From the NCBI GenBank assembly GCA_964035795.1, contig OZ038325.1, positions 3,102,600 to 3,166,599 on the forward strand: a DNA stretch of 64,000 nucleotides. Reading direction: 5' to 3'. The position numbers and the translations under genes are program-made. This DNA comes from Pterobdella sp. o SKG-2022. Its lineage: Eukaryota; Annelida; Clitellata; Hirudinida; Piscicolidae. The first letter of the stretch is position 1, and each line of letters opens with the position of its first letter. Under the pieces are notes generated by a model that saw only the letters and a program-made list of their open reading frames with translations, was not told the DNA's origin and did no database searches. Below are positions 12,736-31,567 of the stretch, piece after piece.

Positions 12736-13864
12736 TTGGTTGGTGGGCTAAAAGTAAGCGTGGGGTGGGTTGAAGGTGCGTGGGTAGATAGTAGATACTA
12801 AAGTTCAGATAGGTAAGAGTTCTTAGTTTGAAGAAATTTTTCAGTGAAAAAGATTTAAAAAATTAAAGCAGAATGGCTCAAAGAGATTTATGAATGGGAA
12901 GTAGTGCAACGGATATGTGGGCATATGTAGCATGGATGGAAAGGATATGTGTGGATGCATGGATTTTGGTTGGATGAATGCATAGATGCATGGATAGGTG
13001 CGTAAATGCATGGATGGGTAACTAATCGATCGCTGGTTGAGAGATAAAAAAGGGATAAAAAGCTGCGTAAATAAATGAAAGGTTTAAAAAAAATAGTTAA
13101 ATGAATGGATAAATGATAGATGAATGGGTGGATGGGTGAAATAGAAAAATGAACAGATGGATGGATTTTTGAATGAATGAATGAAAGATAGATAAACGAA
13201 AAACAGAAAAGTGATAAAAAAAAATGCAAGTATGGATAGAAAGAAGGGAGAGATCGAAATGGATAGATGAAGAAAAAATGGAAGAATGGTGGAAGAAGAA
13301 TAAAAAAGTGAAGAAGATAAGAATGAATGATGGAGAGGTGGAAGAGAGGTGGATGGATAGTTGAGAGATATAAAGGTGGTGAAGAGAGGGAAAAAAAGTG
13401 GATGGATATAGTTGCGTGGGGAGAATAATTAAAGATGTTGAGATCTGCATTAATTAAGGAAGACGAAGAAGATTTTAAAAGTGAATCTAATTACAAATGA
13501 CGTCACAACATGGCGATTTAATGGCGAGAATAAAATATCGGTGAAAAAAGATTAAATAATCTTCTTGGAGGTTGATAATGTTGTGAAGGCTGGTGGTTGT
13601 CCCGAAGGTTTTGAAGCGGTGTCATTTTCATGCCATGATTTCTATCTCTTTAAGCTCTTTGCCGTGCTTTTTCATTTTAGTTTTCCATTGTTTTATTTTT
13701 TTTTAATTTTATTTTTTATTTTTTGTTCGTTAATTTTTTCTTTTCTTCCTTTCGTTCTTTCTTCCTTTTCTTTCTTCACCACACCATCATACCCTCATGC
13801 GCATCACTTTCCCGTCCAATGATTACCACTGGCTACTCATGCATCTACTTACCTATATAATATC
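12736..13864. other. Intron sequence with degenerate GGAT repeats
   Basis: Degenerate ATGGATGGAT-like sequence fills about 12890-13420. A CRE octamer tgacgtca lies at 13498-13505. The stretch 13640-13770 is T-rich. I support no exon here. Confidence 0.6.
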
Positions 13865-14149
<285 letters not shown>

Positions 14150-14439
14150 CAGCAAATCAATATAACAGTATATCAAATTTTTGTTTTTTGTGCTTGTGTT
14201 CACATGTTAATTTATCTACTTTTGATTGTATTTTTTGAATAAATTTATTTTCAAAAATTTCTGCTTGCATTCGTCTTTATTTTTTGTGTATTTACGTTCG
14301 TGTGTAAGTTTATATTTGTGGATGTGTTTGTTTATGTGTAGTTGACAAACTGATGAAAATGGCGAAGTGAGAGTAATGAAGCAAAAAATATTTTTTTGAT
14401 TGGTTGAGAAAGGATTCATGGGGGTGGGGGGGTGGAACA

Positions 14440-15270
14440 AAAAGGGGATGGATGGATGGATAGATGGATAGATGGATGGATGGTTGGATGGATGGTTGGA
14501 TGGATGGTTGGATGGTTGGATGGATGGATGAATGAATGGATGGATGAATTGATTGATTGATGGATGGATGGATGGATAGATGGATGGATGGTTGGATGGA
14601 TGGATGGATGGATGGATGGATGGATGGATGAATGGATGGATGAATGGATGGATGAATTGATTAATTGATTGATGGATGGATGGATTGATGGTTGGATGAA
14701 TGGATGAATAGATGGATTGATTGATGGATGGGTTGATGGATGGATTAATATCAAACTGAATGAGTAAATGAGTTGATGGATAGATAACTGGACAGATAGT
14801 TTGATCTGTGAAAAATCGGTGAATAAAAAACTTTTTACGTAAATAAATAAATGGGTTGGTGGGTGCCTGCATGGGTGGGTGAATGGATGGATACTTGGAG
14901 GGGTTGGTGAATGCCTGCATGATTGGATGAATGGATGGATACTTGGATGGGTTGGTGGGTGCCTGCATGAGTGGATGAATGGATGGATACTTGGATGGGT
15001 TGGTGGGTGCCTGCATGAGTGGAGGAATGGATGGATGGGTGGTTGACTGAATAGATGGATAAAGGGATGAATGGATGGATGTTCACTTTGAAGGAAGAAT
15101 GGGTTGATAGGTAGATGGATGGATACATTGCAGAATGAATGTGTGAATGGGTTGATGCGGATATTGATGGATAAATTGAAGGAAGGATGGATGGATGGAT
15201 GTATGAATAGATGGATGGGTAAATGGATGAATGGATAGATGGATAAATAGATGGATGAATGGATAAAACA
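14440..15270. repeat. (GGAT)n repeat field with a 48-bp higher-order unit
   Basis: Imperfect ggatggatgaat units fill the region. Inside it four copies of a 48-bp unit occur (about 14853-15030). Their gcctgc landmark recurs at 14865, 14913, 14961 and 15009, exactly 48 bp apart. Because these periods are multiples of three, the opposite strand shows long meaningless frames. Confidence 0.9.
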
Positions 15271-16437
15271 CATAATGATGAAAGGTCAGTAATAACTGAT
15301 AAGAGGTTGAAGTCGATTAAAAGAAAAAAATTAGTTTAATGTTGAAAAATCAAATTGTTTTGTGGAGATAAGTTTGATATGGGAAAAATGAAAAAGTCCA
15401 TAAATGCAAAGTTTCACATGAAAGACAAGAGGAAACATAAGTGAAGATAAAGACATTAGGCTAATGGATATAAAGAATATAAAAAGACAACTTGAGCGAA
15501 ACTATAAATATGAGAAAAATTATAAATAAAAACAAAATTATAAACAAAAACAAAACTAGAAATAAAGTTATGGACGTATGGATGAATGGAAGAATGAATG
15601 AATGAATAGTAGAAGAACAGTAATGAAAAAAGAAAAAATCAATAAAAATAAAAAGAATAAAATAAGAAAGATGACTGGAATCATTATCATCAGCACGGAT
15701 AGCCTCAGAGGTACGCATGAGTTATTTAGGTGTGTCTAACAACAACAATAACAATACCTTATTGTTTTTTATTATTGTTGTTGTTTTTATATATGTTTTG
15801 ATATTTTTCAAAATTCATTATAATAATAGTTATTTAACATATGAATTCTGTTATTTGTGTTCAGGTGGTTGCAATAACAACAACGGAAACTTTCTTTTTT
15901 ATTGCTTCCATCCCATAACAGTTTCAAACATTAGAAAATATTATTATTCTCATTTTTATTGCTGATATCACTGTTTTTGTTGCTATTTTGAATTTAAATT
16001 TAGAAGTTATATACAAAATAACCAGTTTATAAAAACGAAACAACAACAAAAATAGAAAATCTCTCTCAGAACAGAAACTCTTGGAAAATGGAAAACATTA
16101 AAAGTTTTGAAAATGATGACATCATCAACCACATCAATATTCATTGCAAACGTCAGCACTAATATCAACTGGAATCAATAACCGACAACAAAAACAATAA
16201 TAATAAAATAAAAATGAAAGAATATGATAGTAATATAACATTGAATGCAGACAGAAATGAATATAGAAAATTGGCAACATGAGCGACAATATAAAAAAAG
16301 AGAGAATAAAAAGAGGAAGAAATGATTCGTGCAAATAATGAAGAATCAACAAAAAAACTGAAACTATTTGAAAAAAATTAAAAGGGGTCATTAAAAAAGA
16401 TGAAGAAGAAAAATTCATGTGATACTAACATGAGGAT
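15271..16437. other. Intron sequence, no gene seen
   Basis: AT-rich, with scattered AAC/AAT triplets and no feature I recognise. Confidence 0.55.
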
Positions 16438-18989
<2,552 letters not shown>

Positions 18990-19001
18990 CTCCCATAATA
19001 G

Positions 19002-19173
19002 TTGTTGTTACTCTGTCCCTCTTGGCTTTTACCATCCTCAGTTTCTATTTCACGCTCACAAATCAAGGGCATCATTACATCATTAGTGGAATTCAGAGTG
19101 ATACTTCTCCACACATGTGGGCAAACCTTGGGATTGGACTGAGCATTTCTCTAAGTGTGGTTGGGGCTGCCTG
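19002..19173 (+). CDS. ATP6V0B: Orphan exon of the V-type proton ATPase proteolipid subunit c''
   Basis: The exon encodes a hydrophobic helix followed by SDTSPHMWANLGIG and LSISLSVVGAAW. This is the highly conserved block of subunit c'' (TSP-MW-NLGIGL-ISLSVVGAAW as I know the family), part of the membrane ring of the V0 sector that moves protons into acidic organelles. It is open throughout. Its acceptor is cataatag (phase 1) and its donor tg|gttagt (phase 2), at the position where the family continues with GIYITG. No other c'' exon was found in the window on either strand. It lies on the same strand as the receptor, within its SUEL-CUB intron. Splicing it into the receptor would shift the frame, since it enters in phase 1 and leaves in phase 2. 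It could be a duplicated exon fragment, part of an interleaved gene, or an assembly artefact. Confidence 0.75.
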
Positions 19174-20416
19174 GTTAGTTCTGCATCATATATTCCATCA
19201 TATATATGTAATCCGGTGCGAACGAAACTGGCTGAATTTATTCTCGTTGGTACATTTTGATTATTTTAAGGGTTTTTTTAACGTTTTTTTGATAAAAAGT
19301 TTCAAAGTGAGTTTTTTTATTTTACATAATAACATTTACATGTTTCTAAAAATAGCTGTTTTAATAAGTATCTAAGAAAGATAAACTCTTTATTACTTTA
19401 TTACTTAACTTAAGTTTAAGTTTATTATTTATAAGTATTACTTCACAGAATATATTATATTACATTAAGTTATGAATAATTTAATTTGAAAGAATTATTT
19501 TAAGTGATTTCTAGTAAAAAAAAAAATAAAGTAATTAAATTAGGTTTCTTAAGTTTTAAAAAAATTATCATAATTTATTATAATTGTTTCTTAAGACTAT
19601 AATATATTTTAATACTATAATTATCTTACTATGCGCGAGTAAAAAAAATATATATATTTTTTCGTTTGTACTACTCTTATTTTATTTTACTGTGTAAACA
19701 TATTTTTACTCTTCAACAATAATTTACTATTTAATAATATTTTACTTTTTATTACTTTTTCAATCTTCAATAATATCTTACTTTATAATATTTCCCTTTT
19801 TAATAATATTTTATTTTTTGTCTTAAACTTTTTCTTGTTTCAGCATAAAATTTAAATTTATTAAATGCAAGCAACATAATAACAAAATTTTTATAAATTT
19901 TAAGAGTTCGCATATTCATAAAATTATTCTCCCAAAATTTTAACAATTCTTTTTTTTCTTTTATTTTATTATTTTTTTTCATATTTTTTGTTGAGATGGG
20001 ATTTTTTTGTTTGGATGAGGGGGTTGAACTTTCTTTAAATTTTTAGCTTTTTCTGTTTTTCCCACTAATTGATGGTTGATAGTAAAGGTTGGCGAAAATT
20101 TTAGAAATTTTGTGGGCATATTTTTATGAAAAATGTGAACTTTTCAATTTTATAAACACTTTGTTTAAAATGTTATTTTAAAAAATTATATACATTTATA
20201 TATAATTATATTATTATTATGCATATTATTATTATATTTTATTATTTTTGTTGCTATATTATATTATCTTTGTTATATTATTTTATTATTCTTATACTAT
20301 ATTATTGTTGTTATATTATTAGTATATTGTATTATTATTATATATTTTATTATTTTTTTATATTATATTATTTTTTTCAGTTTTATATTATATTGTAATA
20401 TTATTATCATATCATA
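19174..20416. other. AT-rich intron segment bounded by imperfect inverted repeats
   Basis: The sequence is very AT-rich, with ATT/TATT runs at 20190-20410. A 33-bp stretch at 19208-19240 is an imperfect inverse of 20417-20450; both share gaacgaaactg in one orientation. No gene is seen. Confidence 0.5.
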
Positions 20417-23400
20417 TAAACCAGGCAGTTTCGTTCGGAAAACCGATTACTCAAAGATGAAAAGGGTAGGAAGGGCTCTTCAGCCTTGGTTGGCAGCCTT
20501 CCTCGAGATGGTATCTCTATTAAATACCGGTGGTTGTGCAACCTTAAAATCACTAAAAACTACCCTCTGATACCACTGCCTTGTGGTTCAGCTTCTCGTT
20601 AAAAGCAAAGGCTAAGGGAGTAAACCCTATCCCAGCTCCTGCATCCAGACTAGCTTCCAGCTGTCTTGAGCCAGTTTCGCCGCTGGCTCAAGCTTGTCTG
20701 GACAATGGAGTGAGGTCAGTGCTGCGCAAGCCTTCTTCACTTAAATTTCATTACAGCGCAGATCATGGAAACAAAGACCATTTAACTTACCAAGCCCTGT
20801 GGCTCTAGGAGAGTGACGAAGCAGCAGGTGTGGAATCACTGAAAGCTGTAGTTGCAAACCTACACACAGGTGGCTCAGGCCATATGGTCGTTCTTCTCTG
20901 AATTTAGAACAGCAGTAAAGTTCGGCAGCCTTCTGAGCAACCAAGCAGCCCTCTACAGGATAGCTCTGCTTGCCTCCTTGCATGAGAATGGAGCTAAGAA
21001 AGGTGCTCCAAAAATAGCCTGTTCTAGTCTTACTTGGCCAGCAAACCGCAGCTGGCGAGTTTTCCCATCCTTGCGGTCAAACTAAAAAATTAATCAACTT
21101 AATTCTAGCATCTTGGAATGTTAGAATCTTAATAGAATCTATCAGTTCTGAAAGACCAGAACGCAAAACTGCTCTGATAGCCAGAGAACTTGGGCGTTAT
21201 CAAGTTGACATAGCTGTTCTCAGTGAAACCCGTTTCTCAGACAAAGGACAACTTACTGAAATTGGTGGTGGCTATACCTTTTTCTGGAGTGGAAGAAAAA
21301 GTGGTGAACGACGCGAAGCTGGAGTTAGTTTTGCCATCAAAAACCAGCTTGTGAAGAAACTAGATGATCTTTCTGAAGGCTTAAATGATCGTCTAATGAA
21401 ACTCAAACTTCCTCTGGGTAAAAAAAGAACTGCTACACTCATAAGTGCATACGCCCCCACTATGACTAATCCAGATGATGTCAAAGACAAATTTTATGAA
21501 AAATTGGAAGCTCTTATTTCCACTGTTTCGCTATTGGATAAACTCATCCTACTCGGGAATTTTAATGCTCGTGTTGGCAAGGACCACCATGCTTGGGAAG
21601 GAGTCTTAGGTTATCATGGAATTGGCAAGTGTAATAGTAATGGTTTACGTCTGCTTAAAACCTGTACAGCATTTAAACTCATCATAACAAACACTTTGTT
21701 TTGCCTTCCAGCCCGAAACAAGACTTCCTGGATGCACCCTCGCTCTAGGCATTGGCATCTCATTGACTTCATCATTGTTAGATTCAAAGACCGACAAGAT
21801 GTAAAAGTAACCAAATCTATGTGTGGAGCGGAATGTTGGACAAATCATCGTGTAAACAAAGATCTTGATGCACTTCCATCTATTGATGAAGTCGCCAGAG
21901 CCATTAAGCATATGTCAAAATGTAAAGCCCCAGGTCCTGATGCCATACCGGCAGAAATATTCAAATCAGGTGGTATTTCACTCACCAGAAGACTCACTGA
22001 TTTGTTTCGTTCACATTGGGAAAAAGAAACGCTCCCACAAGCATTTAAAGACGCTACCATTGTACACATTTATAAAAGAAAAGGAAACAAACGTACATGC
22101 GACAATCATAGAGGCATCTCTCTTTTCTCAATTGCTGGAAAGATCTTGGCTCGTGTTTTCTTGAACCGCCTACTGAAGCACCTAGAGCAAGATCACCTAC
22201 CTGAGAGTCAATGTGGATTCCGAACTGGCAGAGAAACCATTGACATGATCTTTGCAGCACGCCAACTTCAGGAGAATAGTATGGAACAACGCCAAGACCT
22301 CTATATCACTTTTTTTGACCTCAACAAAGCTTTCGACTCAGTAAGCAGAAAAGGTTTATGGAAAATCCTAGCAAAATTTGGTTGTCCAGAAAAATTTGTA
22401 AAAATGGTCCGTCTTTTTCATGATGACATGGTAGCTAGAGTGCTCAACGATGGTGGAAGATCAGAACCCTTTCAGGTGACCAACGGAGTCAAGCAGGGCT
22501 CTTTTTTAGAACCAACACTGTTCAGCATGATGTTTGCAGCAATGCTGATGGAGGCTTTCAAAGACAGTTCAACTGGCATTCCAATTAGATATCGGTACGA
22601 TGGGAATCTTTTCAACCTCAAACGTCTTCAGGCTCTTTCAAAAGTGAACGAGACTAAAATTAGAGATCTTTTGTTCGCTGATGATTGTGCGCTCAAGGCT
22701 GCGACTGAGCAAGAGATGCAACGGGAAGTAGATCAATTTTCATCCGCTTGTGACGACTTCGGTTTGATCATCAACGCCCAAAAACGGAAGTGATGTTTCA
22801 ACCTGGCCCAGAAAAACCTTACCACAAACCACACATTTTAGTGAAAGGACAAAGGTTACAAGCAGTTGACAACTTCACTTATCTAGGCAGTACACTTTTT
22901 CGTCGTACAAACATTGATGATGAGATCAAAAACCGAATTGCCAAAGCCAGCTCTGCTTTTAGAAGATTGAGAAAAAAAGTGTGGGAGAGAAGAGGGATAT
23001 CACAGTCCACGAGAGTTAGTCTATAAAGCCGTTGTATTGACCACTCTACTATATGGCTGTGAAGCATGGACAGTATACAGACACCACGAGAAACAACTCC
23101 AGCAATTCCATACTCGGTGTCTTCGCAGAATTCTTAATATACGCTGGAATGACTTTGTCCCACCAGACACTGAAGTATTAGAGAGGGCAAACCTTCCCAG
23201 TGTTATTACGATGTTGCGTAAGGCACAGATACGATGGGCTAGTCACGTATCTCGTATGGCGGACTCTAGAATTCCTAAACAACTCTTCTACGGTCAGCTC
23301 AAAAATGGTCAAAGAAAAATCGGAGCCCCACACAAACGTTATAAAAATTATTTTAAGTCAAATCTAAAGGACTTCAATATAGACTTCACTGCGTGGGAAA

Positions 23401-23615
23401 AAGCTGCCTCTGACGGGCCCGCTTGGCGTAGATTGATCAGTAATGGTGCACTCCTTTCAGAAGAAAACCGTCTAAACGCAGCAAAATTAAAACGCATAAG
23501 ACGCAAAGCTGGAGAAAGTGTACCAGAGAGACTTCCCACACACTGGTGCCAAACATGCGGAAGATGTTTTCTGGCGCGAATCGGTCTGATCAGCCACACA
23601 AGAACACACAGCTAA
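20417..23615 (+). mobile_element. LINE E: APE-type non-LTR retrotransposon, nearly full length, with an in-frame linker deletion
   Basis: About 680 bp of 5' leader precede an endonuclease that begins near 21105 (ASWNVRILIES). It continues with VLSETRFSD, SAYAPTMTN, LLGNFNARVGKD and SWMHPRSRHWHLIDF. The frame stays open to 22793. RT follows directly (PGPDAIPAEIF, RGISLFSIAGKILARVF, SQCGFRTGRETIDMIFAARQ, FFDLNKAFDSVSRKGLW, NGVKQGSFLEPTLF, FADDCAL at about 22674-22694). A frameshift at about 22790 and another near 23026 lead to the C-terminal part (LLYGCEAWTVY, QIRWASHVSRM) and one C2H2 finger (CQTCGRCFLARIGLISH), with the stop at 23615. The linker between endonuclease and RT, about 200 aa in LINE D, is missing here without breaking the frame (WTNHR joined to VNKDLDALPS). 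Few breaks suggest a fairly young copy. Confidence 0.87.
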
Positions 23616-24986
23616 GAGCTATTTTATCTTTATTTCATCTTATTTATTTCTATTCATTCAATATTTTACTTTTATTATGTTCTTCTATTATTACTATTAT
23701 TATTATCATTACTATTATAGCTTACTTATTCATTCTTATTTATTGATTTATTTTATGATAATATTTATTTTCATCTCTTATTATGATAATTTTCTATACA
23801 TCTTTATTTTAGTAAAATATATATGTATATATAAATAAATAAATAATAATATTTTTTTCTTTGTTGCCATGGTCATATTCGAACACGATTGACGAACAAC
23901 AACAATCTTTTAAAAGCGAACTAACCCGAATGCTCGTGTTCAGAAATTGATATCATACAGATTAAGTATATAAAAAACAAACGAAAACAAACGTCAAAGG
24001 GCACAAATATGAAGGCACATACATGCACACCTTCAAAATTAAAATTGATGTCAACTTTTGTTCCTTGTGTAGCAACAGCTTTTGAGAAAAATTCTAAACT
24101 TTCATTATAAATCCTCCATTTTATTCGTTTAGTTTTGCTTCCATTCATCTATTTACTCACCTATCCATCCCTCCATCTGTACATCCATCCAAATATCCAT
24201 CCATCCATCTCTTTTTTCATCCTTCCATCCATCCATCCATCCATCCATCCATCCATATTAAACCTTGTAAAGTCTTTTATCGAGCCTGCTCATTTCCTCC
24301 CCGCTATATTATTATATTTATAATTATCATTTTATTCTACAATATTACTTTATCCAATTTTATTTCGCTATTTTTCGATATTTTACTCAAAAAAAAGCTT
24401 GATCTTTTCCTAAATATTTTTAAAAGTCACTACAAATATTTCATCAGCCGTCTAATGTTTTGTTTTCATTTTTTTGCCATTCAATATTCAAGTTTTTTAA
24501 TCCCATGTTTTTGTTTTCCATTTCGAATTGTTTATTTAATTCTTTTATTGGCTTTTTCCACCATAACCACAACTGCCAATTCGAAATTACAAAGATTAAA
24601 ATGTTATTATTTTTCGTATTATTTCCATTATTCAGTTTTTAATTATTATTTTCATTTTTTTTCGTATTATACAACTATTCTTTTGCTTAATTAATATCAA
24701 TTTTTTCATTGTTTGATTTTCTTTTTATTTATATTATTATCGTTTTCAAATATCAAAACAAGTGTGCCGTTCTTGTAAAAACCTAAACTTCAATAGTGTG
24801 AATTTAAATTAACTTTTATTATTTTTTTTGTGGACCTTTTTTCGTTTTATATCTTTGTTAAACTTTCTTTGCTGAGCGATAAAAAGTTAACATGGAATTT
24901 GTAATGAAAGCCCTTCAAATGAAACTAAAAATTAAGATGGCAACATAAAAAGTTTAGTAAATAATGAGAAAATGAAGAAAAACACG
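23616..24986. other. AT-rich intron sequence with CATC repeats
   Basis: ATT-rich sequence follows LINE E (23620-23830). A ccatccatcc tract lies at about 24150-24257. No gene is seen. Confidence 0.55.
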
Positions 24987-26117
<1,131 letters not shown>

Positions 26118-27947
26118 ATCTTCTTTTTCAGCTGCATTCATCGACCTTCAGGCAGGTGCAGAAAGGGTATGTGTTGCTGTTTTTTGACATTTCTTATGAT
26201 TCGGCATTCCTTGTTTTTTGAATTTATTACCCCAGAATTGACAAATTATTGTTGCTTGAAAGTCAGTGGTGTGTGATAGTCTGATGTGATTCGCTAAACC
26301 AGTCTTGTTAAGGCAGACCTTGTTACATTGAAGACATTTAAGATCTGTTATAGTCCCTGAGTTTGCTTTCTTGCGGTCCTTTTTGTCCTTTTCTTTATCT
26401 TTTTTGAACTGGTTTAACGCATTCAACTTAAAGTTGACCTCTTTTCGCCATTGGCTTCTGTTTAGGACTTTAGTTCTCCATGATGAAACCATATTTAGGC
26501 TTTTTAGGTCAGCATTCATAACATCATGCCATCTTTGACGTTGTTTTCAATGAGGTCTTTTACCTTCTTCGAATTTACTGACTAATAATTGCTTTGGAAG
26601 ACGTGTATTTTCCATTCTTTCGATATGGCCAAGCCATCTAAGTCGTCTACCCTGGAGTATTGTTTCAACGCGTTCGATGTTTGCACATCTTCTTAGTTCA
26701 GTATTTCTTAATTTGTCGAAGTGACAGACCAAGTATTGTTCGTATGCAGCGATTGATGAAGGTATTTAAACGTTGAATGTGATGATTAAGTGGAGCCTAG
26801 GATTCACATCCGCATAATAAAACAGGGAATATCACAGTCTTGAACAGTCGGAATTTTGTACTGTGTTTGACTGCAGGCTGGTACCACACCAGTTTATTTA
26901 AGCATCCAAAGCTATTGATGTTTTATTGACTCGAGCGTCCACTTCTGCGTTTAGTTCTACTTTATCTGTGATAATGGCTCCCAAATACTTGAATTGTTTC
27001 ACTTCTTCAATGTTTTTCAAAAAATTGTTACTAGAAGTTTGTTTTGGGAGTTTTTTCTGTTTTGGCAATATTGTCATTCGTTTTGTTTTGTCAATGTTTA
27101 TTTTCAAACCAAAAATTTTCGAATTGTTTTCTATTGTGTTCATAAGACAGTTCAATTCTTCATAGTTCGTACCGATTATAACCATGTCGTCTGCGTATAG
27201 GAGGTGTTGCACTGTTGTACGACTATCTAGTTTACATTTGTTGTTCATTAAAGGAGCTTTGATGTTATACATAATTTTTGCTCCAATATTCTTGTGGTTT
27301 ACTAATGCGCTATTTATAATTGCGTTTGGATATAGATTGAACAACTAAGGAGATAGTATGTCGCCTTGTTTTACTCCTGATCTTATTGGAAATTCTTTGG
27401 AAGTTTGGCCTTCATATCTAACTACTCCATGAGTTTCTTCATGGAAGGCTTTTATGATGTTTATGATTTTGCTTGGCAGGTTGTATGAAGGACGCAAAAC
27501 CTTCCATAGTGCATTGCGATTTATGGAATCATATGCTTTGCACAGATCAATGAAGGATAGGTATAGAGGTGTATTATACTCTTTGGCTCTTTGCATTATT
27601 ATTCGTAAATTAAATAATTGGTCACTGCAACCCCTATTTGAGCGAAAGCCACATTGACTTTCATTTAGCTGGGAGTCCAATACTGGAATAAGCCGGTTTA
27701 ATATCGTTCTACTGATTATTTTTTTTGTGACGCATAAAATAGCGATCCCTCTGTAATTGTTACAATCAGATTTTTGCCCTTTTTTGAATACCGGTATGGT
27801 TATTTGATTTTTCCAGTCTCGTGGTACCGCCTCTTCCTTCCATATTTGATCTGCTAGTGCTTTCATCCAACTTACAGTTGCTTCTGATGTCAGAATTAAA
27901 ATTTCCGTGTTGATTTCGTCAATTCCAGGTGCACTATTTTTTTTAGC

Positions 27948-27948
<1 letters not shown>
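26118..27948 (-). mobile_element. LINE F: 5'-truncated LINE with C-terminal zinc fingers, inside (GATA)n
   Basis: Read on the minus strand, the element enters from (GATA)n directly into RT: AKKNSAPGIDEINTEIL. It continues with NNYRGIAILCVTKKIISRTI, ESQCGFRSNRGCSDQLF, SFIDLCKAYDSINRNAL, RSGVKQGDILSP, a stop at 27343-27345 where a Leu codon is expected, then YADDMVIIG. The thumb region is broken near 26900-26750. The C-terminus has RLRWLGHIERMENTRLPKQ and two fingers (KCLQCNKVCLNKTGLANHIR; the second, CQFWGNKFKKQGMPNH, has a Trp where the second Cys should be). Its stop is followed within about 30 bases by (GATA)n again. Truncation within RT fits ordinary incomplete reverse transcription. It is close kin of LINE I at 44961-45983. 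Confidence 0.85.
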
Positions 27949-28405
<457 letters not shown>

Positions 28406-28705
28406 GAAAAAAAAGCATTTCGACTGAAAAATGACACAAACAATATGTTCGCTTTTATGCATTTTGAAAGACACCAAATGATCTTGCTAATCTTCACCAC
28501 TTTCATTTTCGATAACCAACTAATTAACACCTTCAGCATTTATCAATAGTCATCATCACTCCACCAACCATCACCGTAACCCTTCCCTATTCCTAACTTT
28601 TCACCTCCCACTATCTTTGTCCAGCTTTCTCACCTTCCAGCCTCCTCCACTCCCTAAACCAATCACACCTATCACCACTACAAAATCATTCTTTTTCCCC
28701 TCCAG
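28406..28705. other. Intron end upstream of the CUB exon
   Basis: Pyrimidine-rich sequence from about 28540 leads to a strong acceptor (tttttcccctccag). No other feature. Confidence 0.6.
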
Positions 28706-29524
28706 TATCATCAGCAGCTTCTTCCACTCCATCTTGTGAGTTAAGAACTTCAGGAAACTATTTTGACGGCTTCATCTCCAACCTGCACCCAGAAATCAAC
28801 CTAGCTGCTTCCCGCCATAAACCTCCCAGAACCTCGTCATCATTACTATCACCATCATCATCATCGTCGTCGTTTTTATTATCATCATCGGTATTGCTGC
28901 CTGACTCCTCGTTTGCCTACAAACAACATCAACTTAGATCTTTGCCTAAGTTTGTTACGTCATCACCATCGTCATCACCACCATCGTCATCACCACCATC
29001 GTCATCACCATCATCTTCTGCTACACCACAACCATCATCATCATCATCTCTTTCAAGGATGCAAATCACCCAATTAAATATGCAACTGAACACCACAACA
29101 CACAGCCACAAACTTCTTCAGGTAGAAAAACTAAACAATGATAATAATAACAACGAAAAAAATAAAAATAATAAAGAAAACAAAAGAGAAAATAAAAATA
29201 ATATAAGCAACAAAAAGAGAGATCAGACTAGCACAACCACTACTAACAACAATACCCGTAACAAGCATCAAAAACACACTAAAAATATCAACACACTCAA
29301 CGAAAACAATAATAATATGGATGAAAACAATAACTACAATAAAAATAACAAAAACAACAAACGTCACCATAAAGAAAGACGTCACAAAAAATCCCTGCCT
29401 CCATGTGGTTACCCCCAAAGACCCTGGATAGTGAGGGTACTTCCGGGGCAAAAGATCAATTTTACACTCATGGACTTCTATTTTCTTCCGGTTGATGACG
29501 TCATGCCGGAAGTAGATATTGAAA
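28706..29524 (+). CDS. Receptor exon: first half of the CUB domain, with a long low-complexity insert
   Basis: The acceptor is ttcccctccag and the donor gaaa|gtgagt, both phase 1 (2+816+1 nt). The exon opens with CELRTSGNYFDGFISNLHPE, the first CUB cysteine and strand. It later gives CGYPQRPWIVRVLPGQKINF and TLMDFYFLPVDDV, the second cysteine and core strands. Between them lie about 200 residues of Ser, Pro, Asn, Lys and Thr (about 28800-29395), far longer than the loop of an ordinary CUB domain of about 110 residues. The insert comes from (ATC)n and AAC/AAT triplet DNA and is fully open. CUB domains mediate extracellular protein binding. Phase 1 at its end joins the exon at 31568. Confidence 0.85.

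Positions 29525-31567
<2,043 letters not shown>

Noticed and set aside
13565..13680. Possible C-type-lectin-like exon start (GGCPEGFEAVSFSCHDFYLF)
   Set aside because: Only two cysteines with suggestive spacing; no good acceptor or donor, and the frame runs into T-rich sequence. Not enough to call.
14216..15273. Long minus-strand frames rich in HPSIHPSI
   Set aside because: Translation of (GGAT)n repeats, whose period-12 reading avoids stops.
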